A DNA stretch of 64,000 nt from Lentisalinibacter orientalis (lineage in GTDB: Bacteria > Pseudomonadota > Gammaproteobacteria > Steroidobacterales > Woeseiaceae). The DNA is taken from NCBI RefSeq assembly GCF_040706535.1, contig NZ_JAPDRJ010000001.1, positions 310,001 through 374,000 on the forward strand, in the 5' to 3' direction. Positions 50,195 through 59,014 of this stretch are shown one piece after another. The notes below the pieces were generated by a model that ran no database searches, was not told the origin of the DNA, and saw only the letters and a program-made list of their open reading frames with translations. The position numbers and the translations under genes are program-made. Every line of letters begins with the position of its first letter. Within the stretch, counting starts at the first letter, position 1.

Positions 50195-52051
50195 ATGGCA
50201 ACGATGGCGTTCCTGCCGCCTCGCGGAGACCGGCCGCTCCGCCGCCCGCCCCGGATGGCTCGTAGTTCCGGCCTGTGTGCCGCCGTGCTGTTCGCCATGC
50301 TGACGGCGCCGGCGCTGGCGCAGACGCCCCAGATCCCGCAGATACCGGCATTCCTGCCCACCGCGGATCAGGTACCGGCCACACAACCCATGCCGCTGGA
50401 CGGCACCTGGCTGGTGAATACCATCCGCAAGAAGATCCGCATCGAGGGCGGCCGCGCCTATGCCGTCGACCCCTGGCTGCACATGTTCGTGCTGAAAGTG
50501 GAGCCGGGCATGGTGGTGCTGCGCGACATCGCGCCGGCCGCGCCGGGCAAGTACACGGGCAGCGACCTGCCTTTGATGGGACAGCTGACGGCGACCGTGC
50601 AGGCGGACCGGAGCCTCGCGGTGTCGGTACAGGGAGCGCTGATGCCGGTCCAGTACAAGCTGATCCCGGTGCAGCTGGACAACCCGCAGTGGTATGCCCA
50701 GGAGATGACCGCGGCCGGCATCGCGGCGCCGCAGAGTCCCGCCCCCGGCGCCTATCAGCCCGCGCCCCCGGCGTACCAGCCGGCGCCCCCTGCCTACCAG
50801 CCTGCCCCTCCCCAGCAGGCTTATCAGCCGCCGGCCCAGCAGCCACCCGCCTACCAGCCCCCGCCTGCTCAGCAACAGCAGCCGTATCAACCGCAGGCGC
50901 AACCCTATCAACCGCCTCCCGCGCCTGCCGGCACCGCACAGACGGCGAGCACTCACTCCTGGGCCCGCAGCCGCAACAGCACGATGAACGACTCCTTCGG
51001 GCCGCCGGACCTCATGTGCGGTGAAGACGGCGCGGAGCCCTGCGGCGAGGAGAAGAAGGTCGACGCCGTCTTCGTCGAGGACGCCGAGAACTGGGGCTGC
51101 AAGGGCAAACAGCTGTATTTCACCCCCCACAATGGCGGCGAGTGCTGGCGCTGCCCGAACGGCTACAAGCGCACCCTGACGCCGATCCACAAGCCGAAGG
51201 CCTGCAAGGAGCGCGGGCTCGGCTTCGACAAGCGGGAGGTGAGCGCCACCTTCGTCCGTTCGGCCTATGGCTGCCCGGCCGACACCTTCGAGAGCAAGGG
51301 CAAGTGCTACGCCTGCCCGGAGGGCTCTAACAAGATCGCCTTCCTCGGCGCGTTCAACCCGGGTCAGAGCTGCAAGACGGAGTTCTACTGCGACGCGGGC
51401 CTGAGTCTGCAGCCCGCGCCGCCGAAAGCGCTGCAGCAGGTGGGACCGCCGTACGACAGAGTGTGCGGGGCGGGCGCCGGCAAGGAAGACGTCATCCGGC
51501 TCTCGAGGGAGCGCAGGGAGGCGCACCAGGCACTGCAGATCGTCGCCGGTCAGTTCCTGCTGGAACTCGCCGGCAACCGGGGCCTGCGGCGGGCGATCCT
51601 CGACCAGGACGGGCCGAGAGCCGTCAGAATCATCATGCAGACGCCGGGCTTTGCCCGTCTGCGCGACCAGTCCCGGGCGTCCGGCTTCGAGACCCTGACC
51701 TTCGGCGGCGCCCCGGAGGTCAAGGCGATCGCGGGCGCAGCGCAGGAGGCCGGACTGGCCATGGACTGGGACGGCGACTACCGCTTCTACATGTCGACCG
51801 TCGTCTCCACCGGCGCCTCGGTGTCGGTCGGATTCACCGGCACCCTCGGTGTGTGGAACGCGTCGGCCGGCGGTATCGGCGGCTACGCCCGCGGGGCCAG
51901 CGTCTCCTTCCCTGTCGGCGTCGGCGACGTCGGCTACGGCGCCTGGTTCAGCTACTACCCGCTCGACTTCATGGGCCTGACGTTCTCGGCCAGCGGCGGT
52001 ATCGGCATCGATACCGTGAACTACAACCAGGCGGTAACGAACGTCTACTGA
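50195..52051 (+). CDS. Exported Pro/Gln-rich and Cys-rich protein of unknown function
   Basis: Protein of 618 aa, no family recognised. The layout is: a long signal sequence ending TAPALAQ; a beta-rich region of about 130 residues (PLDGTWLVNTIRKKIRIEGG); a low-complexity stretch with repeats of AYQPAPP (about 190-250); a cysteine-rich segment with pairs such as CWRCPNGYK and CYACPEGSN (about 285-430); a helical, charged segment; and a Gly/Tyr-rich end (TGASVSVGFTGTLGVWNASA) that looks like amphipathic beta strands. The ATG at 50195 has a GGAG site at good distance; the in-frame ATG at 50168 has none. It is probably attached to the cell surface. Confidence 0.78.
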   Translation: MATMAFLPPRGDRPLRRPPRMARSSGLCAAVLFAMLTAPALAQTPQIPQIPAFLPTADQVPATQPMPLDGTWLVNTIRKKIRIEGGRAYAVDPWLHMFVLKVEPGMVVLRDIAPAAPGKYTGSDLPLMGQLTATVQADRSLAVSVQGALMPVQYKLIPVQLDNPQWYAQEMTAAGIAAPQSPAPGAYQPAPPAYQPAPPAYQPAPPQQAYQPPAQQPPAYQPPPAQQQQPYQPQAQPYQPPPAPAGTAQTASTHSWARSRNSTMNDSFGPPDLMCGEDGAEPCGEEKKVDAVFVEDAENWGCKGKQLYFTPHNGGECWRCPNGYKRTLTPIHKPKACKERGLGFDKREVSATFVRSAYGCPADTFESKGKCYACPEGSNKIAFLGAFNPGQSCKTEFYCDAGLSLQPAPPKALQQVGPPYDRVCGAGAGKEDVIRLSRERREAHQALQIVAGQFLLELAGNRGLRRAILDQDGPRAVRIIMQTPGFARLRDQSRASGFETLTFGGAPEVKAIAGAAQEAGLAMDWDGDYRFYMSTVVSTGASVSVGFTGTLGVWNASAGGIGGYARGASVSFPVGVGDVGYGAWFSYYPLDFMGLTFSASGGIGIDTVNYNQAVTNVY

Positions 52052-52103
52052 GTGTTTCGCGGACGGTCGACTCGCGTATGGAGCGCGTCGACCGTCCGCG
52101 AAT

Positions 52104-52394
52104 TCATGGCGCCGGTTCCACCGTGGCCGCGCTCACCTCGTATTTGGAACCGTCGTCGGCGACCAGCTCCACCTGCCACAGCTCCTCGTCCGGGATGGAC
52201 GTTCGTTCCTTGCCCGGCAGCTCCCGCTCGTCGTCCACCTGCAGGCCCCAGACGCGTACGTGGCGGATCTCCGCCACCTCTATGGGGCTGTTCATGAACT
52301 TGGCGGCGAGCGCCGCCGGCGGGTCTGTCTTCCAGACGACGTAGCCCCGGTCCTTGATGGCCTGCAGCGCTTCCGGCAGTTTGGGTTCTGTCAC
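52104..52394 (-). CDS. Small cytoplasmic protein of unknown function
   Basis: Protein of 96 aa without signal peptide. It begins MTEPKLPEALQAIKDRGYVV and has a mixed alpha/beta pattern with many charged residues (IRHVRVWGLQVDDERELPGK, WQVELVADDGSKYEV). No family recognised. GTG start with GGAGG upstream; the open frame continues farther 5' but overlaps the His-rich gene and lacks coding character. Confidence 0.65.
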   Translation of the reverse strand: MTEPKLPEALQAIKDRGYVVWKTDPPAALAAKFMNSPIEVAEIRHVRVWGLQVDDERELPGKERTSIPDEELWQVELVADDGSKYEVSAATVEPAP

Positions 52395-52506
52395 GGCGTG
52401 CCCTCCGTCTCGCTTTTCACGGACGGTAGCACGGGGCACGGCCCGCGCTAATACGGGCCTTTGCGGACGGGCCGGCCGCCTGGCGGCGGGGCTTGGTCGG
52501 CCTGCG

Positions 52507-52863
52507 TCAGTCGGCCGGATGATGCTCGTCGGCGTGGTGGTGCTCCGCACCGCCGTCTGCCGCATCGCCGTGGTGATGCTCGTGCTCGTCGGCGTGGCCG
52601 TCGTCCCCGTGATGGTGCTCGTGCTCATCGGCGTGGCCGTCGCTACCGTGGTGGTGCTCGTGTTCGTCGGCGTGGCCGTCGTCGCCGTGGTGGTGTTCAT
52701 GCTCGCCCGAGTGGCCGTCCGCGCCGTGATGATGATCGTGGAAGGCCTTGTCGTCCTCTGCGCCGGCCGCCGTCCAGGCAGGACCGGAAAACGCGAACAG
52801 GCCACAGGCCACGATCGCGACGGCGGCCAGGGGAGACGGGAGCAGACGGGTAGTATTCTTCAT
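52507..52863 (-). CDS. Exported histidine-rich metal-binding repeat protein
   Basis: Protein of 118 aa, of which 29 are His. A signal peptide (ending AWTAAGA) precedes a mature part made almost only of His, Asp, Glu and Gly. Three and a half copies of a 13-residue unit (HADEHEHHHGDDG type) occupy residues 51-99. An alternative lipoprotein signal with Cys20 (AIVAC) is possible but the hydrophobic stretch runs on past it. Such proteins bind several Zn, Ni or Co ions in the periplasm, as ZinT-adjacent or CooJ-like buffers do. A link to nickel supply for CODH is possible but distant in the map. No transporter gene is adjacent. Confidence 0.8.
   Translation of the reverse strand: MKNTTRLLPSPLAAVAIVACGLFAFSGPAWTAAGAEDDKAFHDHHHGADGHSGEHEHHHGDDGHADEHEHHHGSDGHADEHEHHHGDDGHADEHEHHHGDAADGGAEHHHADEHHPAD
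52567..52713 (-). repeat. 39-nt in-frame tandem repeat in the His-rich gene
   Basis: The unit encodes 13 residues and is present about 3.8 times with few substitutions. Unit length keeps the reading frame, so the number of metal sites can change by slippage or recombination. Confidence 0.85.
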
Positions 52864-53029
52864 TGCTTGTCCTTCGCGGAAGCCACGGAATCGTTCGGCA
52901 GTCTAGCGGAAAGGCCCGTCCCGAGGCTTCGAAAATCCCGACCCGTCACGTCGAAACGGAGGCAGACTATCACCTGCTTCGCTCCGACCGTGGCACCATA
53001 CGCGGAGCCTCTGCCACCGGGACGCCGAC

Positions 53030-53938
53030 ATGAGTACTCAGCCCTGTTTCGAGCCCGTCTGCACCGAGACCCGAGGCAGGGTCGAGGTCGTCATCACACC
53101 GCGCCCCCGGGATCTGGGCGGCTTCAGCGTCCGGCGTGTGCTGCCGGCCCCGGAGCGGCACATGGTGGGCCCGTTCATCTTCTTCGACGAGATGGGCCCC
53201 GCGGTCTTCCCGGCCGGCGAGGGCATCGACGTCCGGCCCCATCCGCACATCGGCATCGCCACCATCACCTATCTGTTCGACGGCGAGATCATGCACCGGG
53301 ACAGCCTGGGTTACGCCCAGCCGATCCGGCCCGGCGCCGTCAACCTCATGACCGCCGGCCGGGGCATCGTGCATTCGGAGCGTGCCGGCTCCGACCGCGA
53401 CGTCGAGGCCTCGATGCACGGCATCCAGTCCTGGATCGCCCTGCCGGACGGGATGGAGGAGATCGCGCCCGCCTTCGCCCACACCCCGGCGGACCGGCTG
53501 CCGGAAGTCGCCGCGGACGGGGTGACGCTGCGGCTGATACTGGGCGAAGCGTTCGGCGCGGTATCGCCGGTACGCACGTATTCGAAGACGCTCTACGCCG
53601 AGGCCCTGCTGCCCGCCGGGGAGCGGCTGGCGCTGCCGCTGGAGTTGACCGACCGCGCCGTCTACGTAGTCTCCGGCAGCGTCGCCGTCGACGGCGAGGA
53701 ATACGGGACCGGCCTCATGGCCGTGTTCCGGACGGGCGCGCCCGTCGAGCTCGTGGCGGCGGCCGATACCCGGCTGATGCTCATCGGCGGCGAGCCGGTG
53801 GGCGAGCGCACCATCTGGTGGAACTTCGTCTCGAGCTCCAGGGAGCGTATCGAGCAGGCGAAGCGCGACTGGCGCGAGGGCCGCTTCGACCGGATCGAGG
53901 GCGACGACGAGTTCATCCCGCTGCCGGAATCGTCCTGA
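53030..53938 (+). CDS. Pirin-family protein
   Basis: Bicupin of 302 aa. The metal-binding motif is HPHIGIATITYLFDGEIMHR, with further LMTAGRGIVHSE, as in pirins with quercetinase-like activity or iron-dependent redox sensing roles. The C-terminal part contains the conserved LIGGEPVGERTIWWNFVSSS. Its role is not predictable; bacterial pirins have been linked to dioxygenase activity and to control of central metabolism. It starts 167 nt from the divergent His-rich gene. Confidence 0.92.
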   Translation: MSTQPCFEPVCTETRGRVEVVITPRPRDLGGFSVRRVLPAPERHMVGPFIFFDEMGPAVFPAGEGIDVRPHPHIGIATITYLFDGEIMHRDSLGYAQPIRPGAVNLMTAGRGIVHSERAGSDRDVEASMHGIQSWIALPDGMEEIAPAFAHTPADRLPEVAADGVTLRLILGEAFGAVSPVRTYSKTLYAEALLPAGERLALPLELTDRAVYVVSGSVAVDGEEYGTGLMAVFRTGAPVELVAAADTRLMLIGGEPVGERTIWWNFVSSSRERIEQAKRDWREGRFDRIEGDDEFIPLPESS

Positions 53939-54009
53939 CGGGCGATAGCCCGCCGACGCGGCATGCCGGCCGGTGGCCAGGCACGGGCCTCTCGGAGTAG
54001 CATTCGGTC

Positions 54010-54522
54010 ATGAAGATCTTGCGGATATCCACGCTGGCACTGGCAATACCGGCGACGATGCTGGTGACCATGCTGGTTGCGCTGCCGGCCTACGCGCAGG
54101 CCACCGACACGGCGGCCGAGCGAGCCCGCCTGGCGAACGAGCGGATTCAGCTGGAGGCGCAGCGCCGGGCGGAGGAGGAGCGGCGGCGCCGGGAGCGCGA
54201 GGCCCTCAAGTCCGAAAGCCTGGAGTCCGAAGACCTGGAGTCCGAGGACCGCGAGTCCGAAAACCGTGAGTCCTTGGCCCCGGCGCAGGCCGCCGACCCG
54301 GCGCCGGCCCGGCCGGACCAGGAGCCCCGGCCGCGCGCCGCTCCGGCCGCCACGGGAAGCGTAAGGACGCCGGCAGCGATCTCCCCGCCGCCGGCAGACG
54401 ACGACCGGATATCCCGCGCCCTCGAGCAACTGAGAGAACTCGGCGAGCTCCGTGACGCCGGCTACGTCACCGACGAGGAGTTCGAACGGATCAAGACCCG
54501 GATCCTCGACAGCCGGTTCTAG
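54010..54522 (+). CDS. Exported SHOCT-domain protein with acidic repeats
   Basis: Protein of 170 aa. After a signal peptide (ALPAYAQA) there is a charged coiled-coil region (LEAQRRAEEERRRREREALK), then a 5-residue repeat (LESED type, about residues 70-90), a Pro/Ala linker and a C-terminal SHOCT module (LEQLRELGELRDAGYVTDEEFERIKTRIL without break). SHOCT modules mediate oligomerisation or protein contacts. No neighbour explains it. The distance to the next gene contains the LacI-type operator. Confidence 0.78.
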   Translation: MKILRISTLALAIPATMLVTMLVALPAYAQATDTAAERARLANERIQLEAQRRAEEERRRREREALKSESLESEDLESEDRESENRESLAPAQAADPAPARPDQEPRPRAAPAATGSVRTPAAISPPPADDDRISRALEQLRELGELRDAGYVTDEEFERIKTRILDSRF

Positions 54523-54591
54523 CGCCCCTCCCCCTCCACTGACCCCGTATCCGCAGCGCCCGGGCATGGCCACGGCAGCGCGCCCGCGGTA

Positions 54592-54620
54592 CTGACAGCG
54601 CTGTCAAAATCAACTATACT
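54592..54620 (+). promoter_or_regulatory. Sigma-70 promoter of the beta-glucan locus
   Basis: A -35 box CTGACA (54592-54597) and a -10 box TATACT (54615-54620) are separated by the ideal 17 nt. Transcription would start near 54627, giving a leader of about 135 nt before the CBM9 gene. Confidence 0.7.
54593..54606. promoter_or_regulatory. LacI-family operator overlapping the -35 box
   Basis: A perfect 14-nt palindrome TGACAGCGCTGTCA with the central CG step typical of LacI/GalR-type operators. It covers five of the six bases of the -35 box, so a bound repressor would block RNA polymerase. The LacI-type gene of this locus is the natural candidate. Confidence 0.78.
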
Positions 54621-54762
54621 GGCTTCCAGCAGGGGTGACCCCGGGCGGCGCCCGGGGCTCCGGGGGAGTGCCGGGCCGACCAGGCCGGCAGAACGAGCAG
54701 CACCGGAAAGAACGACAGAACAACGTACCGACGCCGGATCGCTCGCGAGCGCGGAGATCGAG

Positions 54763-55521
54763 ATGATCAACACGCAATTCATGCGCGGCATGACAATCGC
54801 CGTCGCATGCCTCGCGGCCACGACGGCGGCCGCCGAGGCATCCCATTACCCGGACAGGACCGAGTACCGGGCGCCCCGCGCCGCGGTGGCTCCCGTGGTG
54901 GACGGCGTGGGGGACGAGGCGATCTGGGATCGCGCGCAGTGGCAGGAGCTGAAATACCGGTGGCTGGGAGACGAGTACACGCCCGAGGACTTCCGCGGTC
55001 GGTACAAGGTGGTCTGGACGGCGGAGCGCCTGTACATCCTCGCCGAGATCGTCGACGACGTGCTGTTCGACGCGCACCGCGACCCGCTGGAGCAGTACTG
55101 GGACGACGACTGCCTGGAGATCTTCATCGACGAGGACTACTCCGGCGGCGAGCATCAGTACAACCACAACGCCTTCGCCTATCACCTGTCGCTGGATAAC
55201 CGCGCCATCGACATCGGCACGGACCGCAAGCCGCGCGACTATTCCCACCACGTGGAGAGCCGCTGGAGACAGACGGTCGACGGCGTCGTCTGGGAGGTCG
55301 CCATCCGCATCTACGGCGACGACTACGTGGACGGGGCCGACGACAACCGCGCCGTGGAGCTGGAGACGGGCAAGCAGATGGGCCTGATGCTGGCTTATTG
55401 CGACAACGACGGCAGCGAGCTGCGGGAGAACTTCATCGGCTCCGAGTCGGTGCCCACCGGACCGAAGGACCGCGGCTGGATCGACGCCGGGCTGTTCGGA
55501 TCGCTGCTGCTCGTGGAATGA
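54763..55521 (+). CDS. Exported CBM9-like carbohydrate-binding protein
   Basis: Protein of 252 aa with a signal peptide (LAATTAAAEA). The rest is one family 9 carbohydrate-binding-like fold: VVDGVGDEAIWDRAQWQEL, YKVVWTAERLYILAEIVDD, YWDDDCLEIFIDED and WEVAIRIYGDDY. CBM9 modules bind sugars at chain ends. It has no catalytic domain and would capture glucan at the cell surface or in the periplasm. It is the first gene after the operator-controlled promoter. Its stop codon overlaps an in-frame ATG of the phosphorylase gene. Confidence 0.85.
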   Translation: MINTQFMRGMTIAVACLAATTAAAEASHYPDRTEYRAPRAAVAPVVDGVGDEAIWDRAQWQELKYRWLGDEYTPEDFRGRYKVVWTAERLYILAEIVDDVLFDAHRDPLEQYWDDDCLEIFIDEDYSGGEHQYNHNAFAYHLSLDNRAIDIGTDRKPRDYSHHVESRWRQTVDGVVWEVAIRIYGDDYVDGADDNRAVELETGKQMGLMLAYCDNDGSELRENFIGSESVPTGPKDRGWIDAGLFGSLLLVE

Positions 55522-55535
55522 GGAGAGAGAGACTG

Positions 55536-58500
55536 TTGAGTACCGCCTGGAAAATGGAGCCGACCGATTGCCTCGAAGCCGAGGGCGAATTCGTCGACTT
55601 CGACAACGAGCGCCATTACGCCATCCGCAACGTCGACCGGATGCCGCCGTTCTTCATCACCGTGGTCTCGAACATGGATCACTGGCTGTTCGCCTCCTCC
55701 ACGGGCGGCGTCACCGCGGGCCGGGTGTCGCCGGACACGGCGCTCTTCCCCTACGTCACGGTGGACAAGATCCACGAGAGCACGCTGCACACGGGCCCGC
55801 GGACCTTCCTGCGTGTGGAGGCCGACGGGCGGCTGCACCAGTGGGAGCCCTTCAACCGGGAGCAGGACGAGAAGTTCACGGTCAGCCGCAACCTCTACAA
55901 GAACGTGCTCGGCAACCGGCTGTGCTTCGAGGAGATCAACCACGACCTGGAGCTCGCCTTCCGCTATACCTGGGAGACGAGCGACACCCACGGCTTCGTG
56001 CGCCGCTGCAGGCTCGAGAACCGGGGCCGCCACGAGCGGTCCGTCGAGCTGCTGGACGGTCTGCAGAACATCCTCCCGGCAGGCACTCCCCGCTTCGCGC
56101 AGACGAACTCCAGCAATCTCGTCGACGCCTACAAGTGGACGGAACTCGACACGGAGACCGGACTCGGGCTGTTCACGCTCTACTCCGGCATTACCGACCG
56201 GGCGGAACCCTGCGAGTCGCTCAAGGCCAACGTCGCCTTCTGTCTCGGCCTTGACGACCCGACCATCCTCGTCTCCTCGGAACAGGTGGAGACGTTCCGC
56301 CACGGAGGCGCGGTCCGCCCCGAGGATCACAGGCGCGGGATACGCGGAGCGTTCCTCGTCAACCAGTCCCTGGATCTGGCTGCCGGCGCGGCGCACAGCT
56401 GGCAGATCGTCGCCGACGTCGAGAAGAGCCAGGCGGAAGTGGTCGAGCTCTCGCGCCAGCTGGAGCACAGGCCGGGACTCGCCGCCTCGATCGAGGCCTC
56501 GGTGCGGCGGGGGTCGGACGAGCTGGCCCGCATCATGTCCAGCTGCGACGGCTTCCAGGCGACCGCGGAAGAGACCGTTACGGAGTATCACTACGCCAAC
56601 GTCCTGTTCAACGTGCTGCGCGGCGGCTATTTCCCGCACCAGTACGAGGTGGTCGGCCGCGACTTCCGCGAGACGGTGCGGAGTTTCAATTCACGCGTAT
56701 ACGAGCGCAACGCCGCGTTGCTGGACGGGCTGCCCGACAAGCTGCCGTTCCGCGAGCTGCTGGACGCCGTGCGCGGGCGCGACGATCGCCAGCTCGAGCG
56801 GCTGTGCCACGAGTACCTCCCCATCACATTCGGCCGTCGCCACGGCGATCCCAGCCGGCCGTGGAACCACTTCTCCATCCGCCTCAGGGACCGGCACGGT
56901 TACCCGGTGCTGTGGTACGAGGGCAACTGGCGGGACATCTTCCAGAACTGGGAGGCGCTCGCGGTCAGTTATCCGGAATTCGTGGAGAACATGATCGCGA
57001 AGTTCGTGAACGCCTCCACCATGGACGGGTACAACCCGTACCGCATCACGAAGGGCGGCATCGACTGGGAGGTGGAAGACCCCGACGACCCCTGGAGCTA
57101 CATCGGCTACTGGGGCGACCACCAGATCATCTACCTGCTGAAACTGCTGGAGATCTCCAGCCGCTTCCATCCGGCGCGACTGGCCCGACTGCTGCACGAG
57201 CCGGTCTTCGCCTACGCCAACGTGCCCTACCGCATCCGGCCGTTCGACGCGCTGCTGCAGGACCCCAAGAACACCATCGACTACGACGAGCGCCTCGCCG
57301 CGGAGATCGAGCGGCTCGAGGCGGAGATCGGGGCCGACGCGCGGCTCGTGCTGGACGGGGACGGCGAGGTCCGCCTGGTCACGCTGCTCGAGAAACTGAT
57401 CGTGCCGCTGCTCGCCAAACTCGGCAACCTGGTCGTGGACGGCGGCATCTGGATGAACACCCAGCGGCCGGAATGGAACGATGCCAACAACGCCCTGGTC
57501 GGCCAGGGGCTTTCCATGGTGACGCTGTATTACCTGCGCCGCTATGTCCGCTTCCTGCAGGAATTCCTCGGCGACGAGGACGGCCGCTGCCAGCTGTCCC
57601 GTGAAGTCTGCACCTGGCTGGACGAGACCGCGGCCGCGCTCGGCCGGCTGCGGGCGGCGCTGCAGGAAGGCGACATCGGCGCCGGTCGGCGCCTCGAGGC
57701 CCTGACCGAACTCGGACAGGCGGCCGGCCGCTATCGCGAGGCCGTCTACGGGAAGGACGGCCTGTCCGGCAGCGATACACGGCCGATGAGCCAGGTGGAG
57801 CAACTGCTGGACGACGTGATTGCCGTGGCCGATTACAGCATCGGCAATAATCGCCGCGAGGACGGCCTGTACCACGCCTACAACCTCCTCGAGCAGGATG
57901 CGGGCGGGATCCGCATCGAGACCCTCTATCCGATGCTCGAAGGACAGGTCGCCGTGCTCAGCTCGGGGGCGATCGGGCCCGACGAGGCCTGCCACATACT
58001 GGAGTCGCTGTTCGCCAGCGACGTCTATCGGGCCGACCAGGACAGCTTCATGCTGTATCCGGACCGCCGGCTGCCCGGTTTCCTGGAGAAGAACCGCATA
58101 CCGGAGCGTGAGATCGAGCGCATCCCGCTGCTCGGCCGGCTGCTGGCCGAAGGCGACCGGCGCATCGTCCTGAAGGACGCAGACGGCTGCTACCGCTTCA
58201 GCGCCGAGTTCGCGAACGTGGGCGACCTGCTCGCGGAACTGGACGACCTCGCCCGCACCCGCGGCGGCGAGGTGGAGGATGCCCGGGAGCCACTGCGGGC
58301 GCTGTTCGAAAAGACCTTCGGCCATCAGTTCTTCACCGGGCGCTCGGGCACGATGTTCGGCTTCGAAGGCCTCGGCTGCATCTACTGGCACATGGTCTCG
58401 AAGCTGCTGCTGGCCGTGCAGGAGAGTTTCTTCTCCGCCCTCGATACCGGCGCGGACGAGGCGGCGTTGCTGCGCCTGGGCAGCGAGTACTACCGGGTGC

Positions 58501-58997
58501 GGGCGGGGCTCGGATTCAACAAGACGCCGGCCGCCTACGGCGCGTTCCCCGCCGACCCCTATTCGCACACGCCGCGCTACGGCGGTGCGCGCCAGCCGGG
58601 CATGACCGGTCAGGTCAAGGAGGGGATACTGGCGCGCTTCGGCGAACTGGGCGTGCGTGTGGCCGAGGGCTGCGCCCGATTCGAGCCGCGGCTGCTGCGC
58701 CGGCGCGAATTCGCCGACTCGCCCGATGCGCTGCGCTACCTGGACGTCGATGGAACCTGGTCGAGCGTGCCCATCCCCGACGGTGGCCTGGCCTACACCT
58801 GGTGTCAGGTGCCGGTGGTCTACCGTCTGGCGGACGGGCCGGCTTCGTCCCTGACCGTCACTTACCGGGACGGCACCGCGCAATCTCGCGAGACCAACGG
58901 CCTGTCGGCCGAGGACAGCGCATCGCTGTTCCGCCGCGACGGCCGGATCCGCCGGCTGACGGTCACCGTGAACCCGAACACTCTGCTCGTTCTGTAG
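55536..58997 (+). CDS. GH94-related glucan phosphorylase (GH149/GH161-like beta-1,3-glucan phosphorylase)
   Basis: Very large cytoplasmic enzyme of about 1153 aa. The first 300 residues are a beta-sandwich (FFITVVSNMDHWLFASSTGG), followed by an (alpha/alpha)6 barrel. The segment WYEGNWRDIFQNWEAL corresponds to the catalytic YRDTNQD-type motif of GH94; Asp467 is the probable acid. RPEWNDANNALVGQGLSM is another barrel hallmark. Length and the GH17 neighbours fit beta-1,3-glucan phosphorylases of GH149 or GH161, which release glucose-1-phosphate from beta-1,3-oligoglucans. Cellobiose-type GH94 enzymes are about 800 aa. The TTG start has AGGAGAG at good spacing; ATG 55518, overlapping the CBM9 stop, is the alternative. 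Confidence 0.82.
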   Translation: MSTAWKMEPTDCLEAEGEFVDFDNERHYAIRNVDRMPPFFITVVSNMDHWLFASSTGGVTAGRVSPDTALFPYVTVDKIHESTLHTGPRTFLRVEADGRLHQWEPFNREQDEKFTVSRNLYKNVLGNRLCFEEINHDLELAFRYTWETSDTHGFVRRCRLENRGRHERSVELLDGLQNILPAGTPRFAQTNSSNLVDAYKWTELDTETGLGLFTLYSGITDRAEPCESLKANVAFCLGLDDPTILVSSEQVETFRHGGAVRPEDHRRGIRGAFLVNQSLDLAAGAAHSWQIVADVEKSQAEVVELSRQLEHRPGLAASIEASVRRGSDELARIMSSCDGFQATAEETVTEYHYANVLFNVLRGGYFPHQYEVVGRDFRETVRSFNSRVYERNAALLDGLPDKLPFRELLDAVRGRDDRQLERLCHEYLPITFGRRHGDPSRPWNHFSIRLRDRHGYPVLWYEGNWRDIFQNWEALAVSYPEFVENMIAKFVNASTMDGYNPYRITKGGIDWEVEDPDDPWSYIGYWGDHQIIYLLKLLEISSRFHPARLARLLHEPVFAYANVPYRIRPFDALLQDPKNTIDYDERLAAEIERLEAEIGADARLVLDGDGEVRLVTLLEKLIVPLLAKLGNLVVDGGIWMNTQRPEWNDANNALVGQGLSMVTLYYLRRYVRFLQEFLGDEDGRCQLSREVCTWLDETAAALGRLRAALQEGDIGAGRRLEALTELGQAAGRYREAVYGKDGLSGSDTRPMSQVEQLLDDVIAVADYSIGNNRREDGLYHAYNLLEQDAGGIRIETLYPMLEGQVAVLSSGAIGPDEACHILESLFASDVYRADQDSFMLYPDRRLPGFLEKNRIPEREIERIPLLGRLLAEGDRRIVLKDADGCYRFSAEFANVGDLLAELDDLARTRGGEVEDAREPLRALFEKTFGHQFFTGRSGTMFGFEGLGCIYWHMVSKLLLAVQESFFSALDTGADEAALLRLGSEYYRVRAGLGFNKTPAAYGAFPADPYSHTPRYGGARQPGMTGQVKEGILARFGELGVRVAEGCARFEPRLLRRREFADSPDALRYLDVDGTWSSVPIPDGGLAYTWCQVPVVYRLADGPASSLTVTYRDGTAQSRETNGLSAEDSASLFRRDGRIRRLTVTVNPNTLLVL

Positions 58998-59014
58998 CTT
59001 TTAGAGGTCACCCG

